Origin: an uncultured Nitrospira sp.
GTDB taxonomy: Bacteria > Nitrospirota > Nitrospiria > Nitrospirales > Nitrospiraceae
Length of the DNA stretch: 46,600 nucleotides
Reading direction: 5' to 3'
Assembly (NCBI GenBank): GCA_902500755.1
Contig: CABVRV010000005.1
Location: 1 to 46,600 of the forward strand
Shown here: positions 43,648 to 46,600 of the stretch, piece after piece
How the letters are laid out: each line of letters opens with the position of its first letter
Numbering within the stretch: position 1 is the first letter of the stretch
Position numbers and translations under genes: made by a program
Notes under the pieces: generated by a model
The model's input: only the letters and a program-made list of their open reading frames with translations
Database searches by the model: none
Told to the model about the DNA's origin: nothing

Positions 43648-44306
43648 ATCACGCTGGAGAAACAAGCAGTAATCGGACGATCGTGCTTGCAGGGCTGGCG
43701 GTCTGGTATGCGGGACTGTGGTGCGTTTTAGCCATAGCTCCGTACGATCGGCAGGACTGGTTGTTAGAAAACATTCTCGCGCTGACTGCGGTAGCCACGC
43801 TTCTTCTGACCTTCAGACGGTTTCAATTTTCAACTTCTTCTTATGTGCTCATCACGGCGTTTTTGACGCTTCATGCCGTTGGCGCCCATTATACGTATGC
43901 CGAAGTTCCGTTCGGCTTCTGGCTGCAGCGGACATTCGAGTTGGCTCGCAATCCCTTTGATCGCATCGTACATTTTTCCTATGGTCTGCTTTTGGTCTCC
44001 CCTCTTCGTGAGCTGCTGGTGCGATTGGTCGGCATCAGCGGATTTTGGTCCTATTATCTACCAGTCAGCGGCCTGTTGGCGCAGAGTGGTTTTTTTGAGA
44101 TCGTTGAAGCCCTGGTTGCCACGGTCGTCAATCCAGAGTTAGGCACCGCCTATCTCGGCACGCAAGGCGACGAATGGGACGCACAGAAAGATATGACGGC
44201 TGCCTTTGGCGGTGCGGTCGTCACCATTCTCATCCTTCTTTTCACTCGACGGCGTGACGAGCCCGTAGCGCAACGCGACAGATATCTGAGTTCACTAGGA
44301 CGATGA
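43644..44306 (+). CDS. DUF2238 (YjdF-like) membrane protein, copy 2
   Basis: 220 residues if the TTG overlapping the stop of copy 1 (TTGA) is the start, which gives an N-terminus of matching length. It is a clear tandem paralog: LTLHAVGAHYTYAEVPFG, NPFDRIVHFSYGLLLVSPLREL, FFEIVEALVATVVNPELGTAYLGTQGDEWDAQKDM. A GTG 13 codons later is the alternative start. The two copies have diverged well beyond the identical Slp pair, so this duplication is older. Confidence 0.85.
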   Translation: MNHAGETSSNRTIVLAGLAVWYAGLWCVLAIAPYDRQDWLLENILALTAVATLLLTFRRFQFSTSSYVLITAFLTLHAVGAHYTYAEVPFGFWLQRTFELARNPFDRIVHFSYGLLLVSPLRELLVRLVGISGFWSYYLPVSGLLAQSGFFEIVEALVATVVNPELGTAYLGTQGDEWDAQKDMTAAFGGAVVTILILLFTRRRDEPVAQRDRYLSSLGR

Positions 44307-44573
44307 ATGGTCTTCCATCGCCCTCTCTCTGTGCTCATAAGTTCGACAATCGCTCTCTTAATCGTGCCGGTAACTTTTAATCTATCTGGGAGCCCCCTGT
44401 GAGACTCCTAGGGGTTATGCTGGTACCCTACCAACCGGTGTTCGTCTATAGAAACCATACAATTTGAAGCCGAACACAATTTAATGCGCGTGGCCAACGG
44501 ATACGTTGTGGAAGCAGAGCGCGATTCAGAATGTGAATGCAGGCTGTAGCCACGCCTGTTTTGAGGTGTACAA
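44307..44573. other. Intergenic region before the zinc-ribbon gene
   Basis: About 270 bases with no recognised gene. AGCCCCCT and AGGGGTT near 44391-44416 could pair into a hairpin after the DUF2238 genes; there is no T-run. Confidence 0.25.
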
Positions 44574-44744
44574 GTGACCACGACTCAAGCAGCTGAACTG
44601 CGAGTAAAGTGGAAACAAAAGGCCAGCCTTCACGAGTGCGAACATTTGAACCTTGAATTGGAGTGGAGTGAAGGAGGGTATCGGACTGGCAACTACAATT
44701 GCATCCTCTGTGGAGAGAAGGTCGTCACCAGATTAGAGCCGTGA
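44574..44744 (+). CDS. 56-residue zinc-ribbon-like protein
   Basis: GTG start preceded by GAGGTG. Translation begins MTTTQAAELRVKWKQKASLHECEHLNLELEW and continues SEGGYRTGNYNCILCGEKVVTRLEP. Likely zinc ligands are the CxH pair (CEH) and the CxxC pair (CILC), a small zinc ribbon. I recall similar short proteins in Nitrospira genomes, but cannot give a family. It is short and uses GTG, so it is easily missed. It is convergent with the DUF748 gene. Confidence 0.65.
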   Translation: MTTTQAAELRVKWKQKASLHECEHLNLELEWSEGGYRTGNYNCILCGEKVVTRLEP

Positions 44745-44860
44745 GCGGATGAGCGGTCGCCATTGTCTTTGCCCGATAAGGGGCAGGTCTGGCATTGCCT
44801 ATCTGATGATGCCCATCTCCCACGATATTTCCAAGCGGAATTGAAGTACACGGCACGCGA

Positions 44861-46420
44861 TCACGAACCTTTCTTGAGTTGACCCTCCAGCCCTGGCAGC
44901 ACCGCCTCGAAAAAGGCGTTCTTAAAGAGGGTTACGACCAGTTCCCAAGTACTCGCCTGCGGGTTTTCGACTGGTCCGGACACATCGGCTTTCGTCGCTA
45001 CTTCCTCCCTCGGGGTATTCTTGAGGAGCTCAGCGGCCATATTAATCGTGTGTTCATAGATCTTTTGTAAGAGGCCTTTGTCCTCATCTTGCGCGGGATC
45101 GTACGCTTTGACATCCTTGAAGAGAGGTTTGAGATAGCCCTTCACCTTCCCGTTCTTGACCGTCATCTCGCTATACACGGAGAAAACTCCCGAGGCGACA
45201 TCTATCCCGCCATATGCCCGAAGCAACTGATTCAGGGAGTTGACTGGGGTCCTGAGTATTTTCACGCTCAAGTCAAAGTCTGGAGATTCCGTCTCTGGTC
45301 GGAAGGCTCCCGAGATGTGCGTCTCACCGGATCCCATCAACAGGCCCTTGAGTCTGACCATGGCGGTCCATTCTGATAGCTGGTTGCTCCAGTTCTCGAG
45401 TTCGATATCCGTCTCTGTCATGAACACCCGGTAGGGAGGATCGCTCGACTTATTGACCAGCCCAAACTCGCTCTTGTCGATCTTTCCTCGATCGATCCGC
45501 AACAGCAGCGTGGGATGGTTCGAAGCTTTGTCCGCCGCCCGAGCCACCTTTGTAGCCGTGTGTTGTTCTTTCTGTTGCGTCTTGACGGCATGCACAAAAT
45601 CCCCCCTCACGTCGCGTACGGTCAACGTGTTCAATCGCACCTGTTGCACCGTTGGGGCATATTCCACATGACCTTCTGCGGAGAGTACTCCCTGGGACAG
45701 ATGCACTTGACGTTGGGTCGTGAGCGGTAATAAATCCGCGAGTGTCATATCGGTCAGGGTGACATCCGCATTGACCGCCAGGGAGGGTTCGGCAAAAAAA
45801 TCAGCATGGCCGTCTAGATGGAAGCGCCCCTTTTCGAAGACGACGGCGTCGATACGCACGTCCGAGGGATAGTGAGAGGGCGCCGAGCGCACATTGCGGA
45901 TGTTCCCGGCGTGAACAGTGAGTTCTCTAATCTGAAGGGGATTCGAGGACGTATTGTCACGATAGGTCACGTCGCCATTCGTGATGCGGACTTCATTGAG
46001 CTGCACCTCATGCATGGCAAAGAGCAGTTCCTGCCAGCTCTGCTCCTGTTCAGGCGACGCCTCTACTTCCTTCACCGCTTGCGGACGGGTGAAGTGAATC
46101 ACCGGATGTTCGATCGACTGATCGGTGACGAAACGGCCGGATAAGAGGGCCGTCCACTGGAGGCTGCCACGCATCTTCGAAACGGCGGCGATCGGCGGAT
46201 CGGGGTGATCGTTTTGTCGGACGACAACGTCTGCGAGATCCAAGGAGAGACTCAGCGGATGCAGATCAAGCGTCCCGATGTGAACGGTATAGGCCGGCAA
46301 GCGGTGGTTGATCTCGCGCTCGGCATAGGTCCGCAGCGGCTCGTCGATAAACGACAGCGCAAAAGCGATGACCAAGAGAAGTCCAATCGGAATACTGATC
46401 CAGTGTAACCATTTTGGCAT
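44861..46420 (-). CDS. DUF748/AsmA-like envelope protein
   Basis: 519 residues. An N-terminal membrane anchor (HWISIPIGLLLVIAFALSFI) is followed by the AsmA/DUF748 opening pattern REINHRLPAYTVHIGTLDLHPLSLSLDLADVVVRQ. A long beta-rich repeat body follows, as in bridge-like lipid-transport proteins of the AsmA/TamB clan. It would span the periplasm from the inner membrane, possibly moving lipid to the outer membrane; this is by family analogy. A C-terminal region (KGYLKPLFKDVKAYDPAQDEDKGLLQKIYEHTINMAAELLKN) is the conserved part of DUF748. At 519 residues it is much shorter than full DUF748 proteins. AAAGG is upstream. Confidence 0.85.
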   Translation of the reverse strand: MPKWLHWISIPIGLLLVIAFALSFIDEPLRTYAEREINHRLPAYTVHIGTLDLHPLSLSLDLADVVVRQNDHPDPPIAAVSKMRGSLQWTALLSGRFVTDQSIEHPVIHFTRPQAVKEVEASPEQEQSWQELLFAMHEVQLNEVRITNGDVTYRDNTSSNPLQIRELTVHAGNIRNVRSAPSHYPSDVRIDAVVFEKGRFHLDGHADFFAEPSLAVNADVTLTDMTLADLLPLTTQRQVHLSQGVLSAEGHVEYAPTVQQVRLNTLTVRDVRGDFVHAVKTQQKEQHTATKVARAADKASNHPTLLLRIDRGKIDKSEFGLVNKSSDPPYRVFMTETDIELENWSNQLSEWTAMVRLKGLLMGSGETHISGAFRPETESPDFDLSVKILRTPVNSLNQLLRAYGGIDVASGVFSVYSEMTVKNGKVKGYLKPLFKDVKAYDPAQDEDKGLLQKIYEHTINMAAELLKNTPREEVATKADVSGPVENPQASTWELVVTLFKNAFFEAVLPGLEGQLKKGS

Positions 46421-46502
46421 GGACGTGACCTTTATTCACGTGAGTCACAGTCTGAATGGTGGCATGGCTGCGATGAACTGGGAAGAACCCTGGCTCCCCG
46501 GA

Positions 46503-46600
46503 CTACCAGCCTGAGCTCGGCTTATGCCGTCCGCTTCTGACGTTACGGACCATGCAGAAGTTGGCGTGAATGCGCTTGCCGGTTTGCGCGATTTCGTCCA
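46503..46600 (-). CDS. Possible 3' end of a gene entering from the right edge
   Basis: A 31-codon minus-strand frame reads from the window edge to a TAG at 46503-46505. Translation includes DEIAQTGKRIHANFCMVRNV. Third positions are mostly G or C, as in the genes around it, but the length is too short to name a family. Confidence 0.3.
   Translation of the reverse strand, partial: DEIAQTGKRIHANFCMVRNVRSGRHKPSSGW

Noticed and set aside
1-46600. Defence systems, CRISPR arrays, prophage or transposon genes
   Set aside because: I saw no regular repeats with spacers, no integrase, transposase or Cas-type motifs, and no restriction or toxin-antitoxin motifs in any supported frame.

Overview
The window looks like a chromosomal segment of a Nitrospirota bacterium, most likely a Nitrospira-type nitrite oxidiser. 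This is an inference from gene content and recalled family resemblances: a complete NADH dehydrogenase cluster, a SulP-carbonic anhydrase fusion, a DUF2934 protein, PRC-barrel and Slp envelope proteins, and a four-helix Cys-rich protein. No marker gene such as rRNA or nxr is present to prove it. I saw no rRNA, tRNA, CRISPR array, prophage or insertion sequence.

Left part (1-4.3 kb): a GH15 glucoamylase/trehalase-like enzyme on the plus strand, then a DoxX-like membrane protein and a transaldolase on the minus strand. Next (4.3-19 kb) comes a full minus-strand nuo cluster in the order A, B, CD (fused), E, F, G, H, I, J, K, L, M, N. Most of its junctions are 4-base ATGA overlaps, so it reads as one translationally coupled operon. 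A transketolase ends 62 bases upstream of nuoA on the same strand and may share the transcript. A 60-codon open stretch follows the nuoN stop in the same frame.

Middle part (21.4-33.1 kb): a plus-strand SulP bicarbonate/sulfate-type transporter fused to a beta-carbonic anhydrase, and a small exported protein. After these lie two Slp-family lipoprotein genes that share a 406-base perfectly identical core. The second leads directly into a heavy-metal RND efflux operon (outer membrane channel, periplasmic adaptor, CusA/CzcA-like pump). A NhaA Na+/H+ antiporter follows on the minus strand.

Right part (33.3-46.6 kb) is an accessory, envelope- and stress-flavoured region of many small genes. It holds a DUF1328 membrane protein, a decayed BON-domain remnant, two lipoprotein-like hypotheticals, two exported PRC-barrel proteins, a third Slp paralog, a DUF2934 protein and two proline-rich exported proteins. 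It also holds a GAPDH, a Cys-rich copper-storage-like protein, a tandem pair of DUF2238 membrane proteins and a DUF748/AsmA-like protein. Two genes fall below usual length cut-offs: a 33-residue membrane peptide and a 56-residue zinc-ribbon protein.

Taken together, the left half links central carbon metabolism (transketolase, transaldolase, glucoamylase) to respiratory NADH/quinone chemistry. The right half looks like an envelope, metal and pH homeostasis island. I found no clear defence or secondary-metabolite system. The most unusual items are the identical Slp duplication joined to the RND operon, the SulP-carbonic anhydrase fusion, the open frame after nuoN, and the very small genes.
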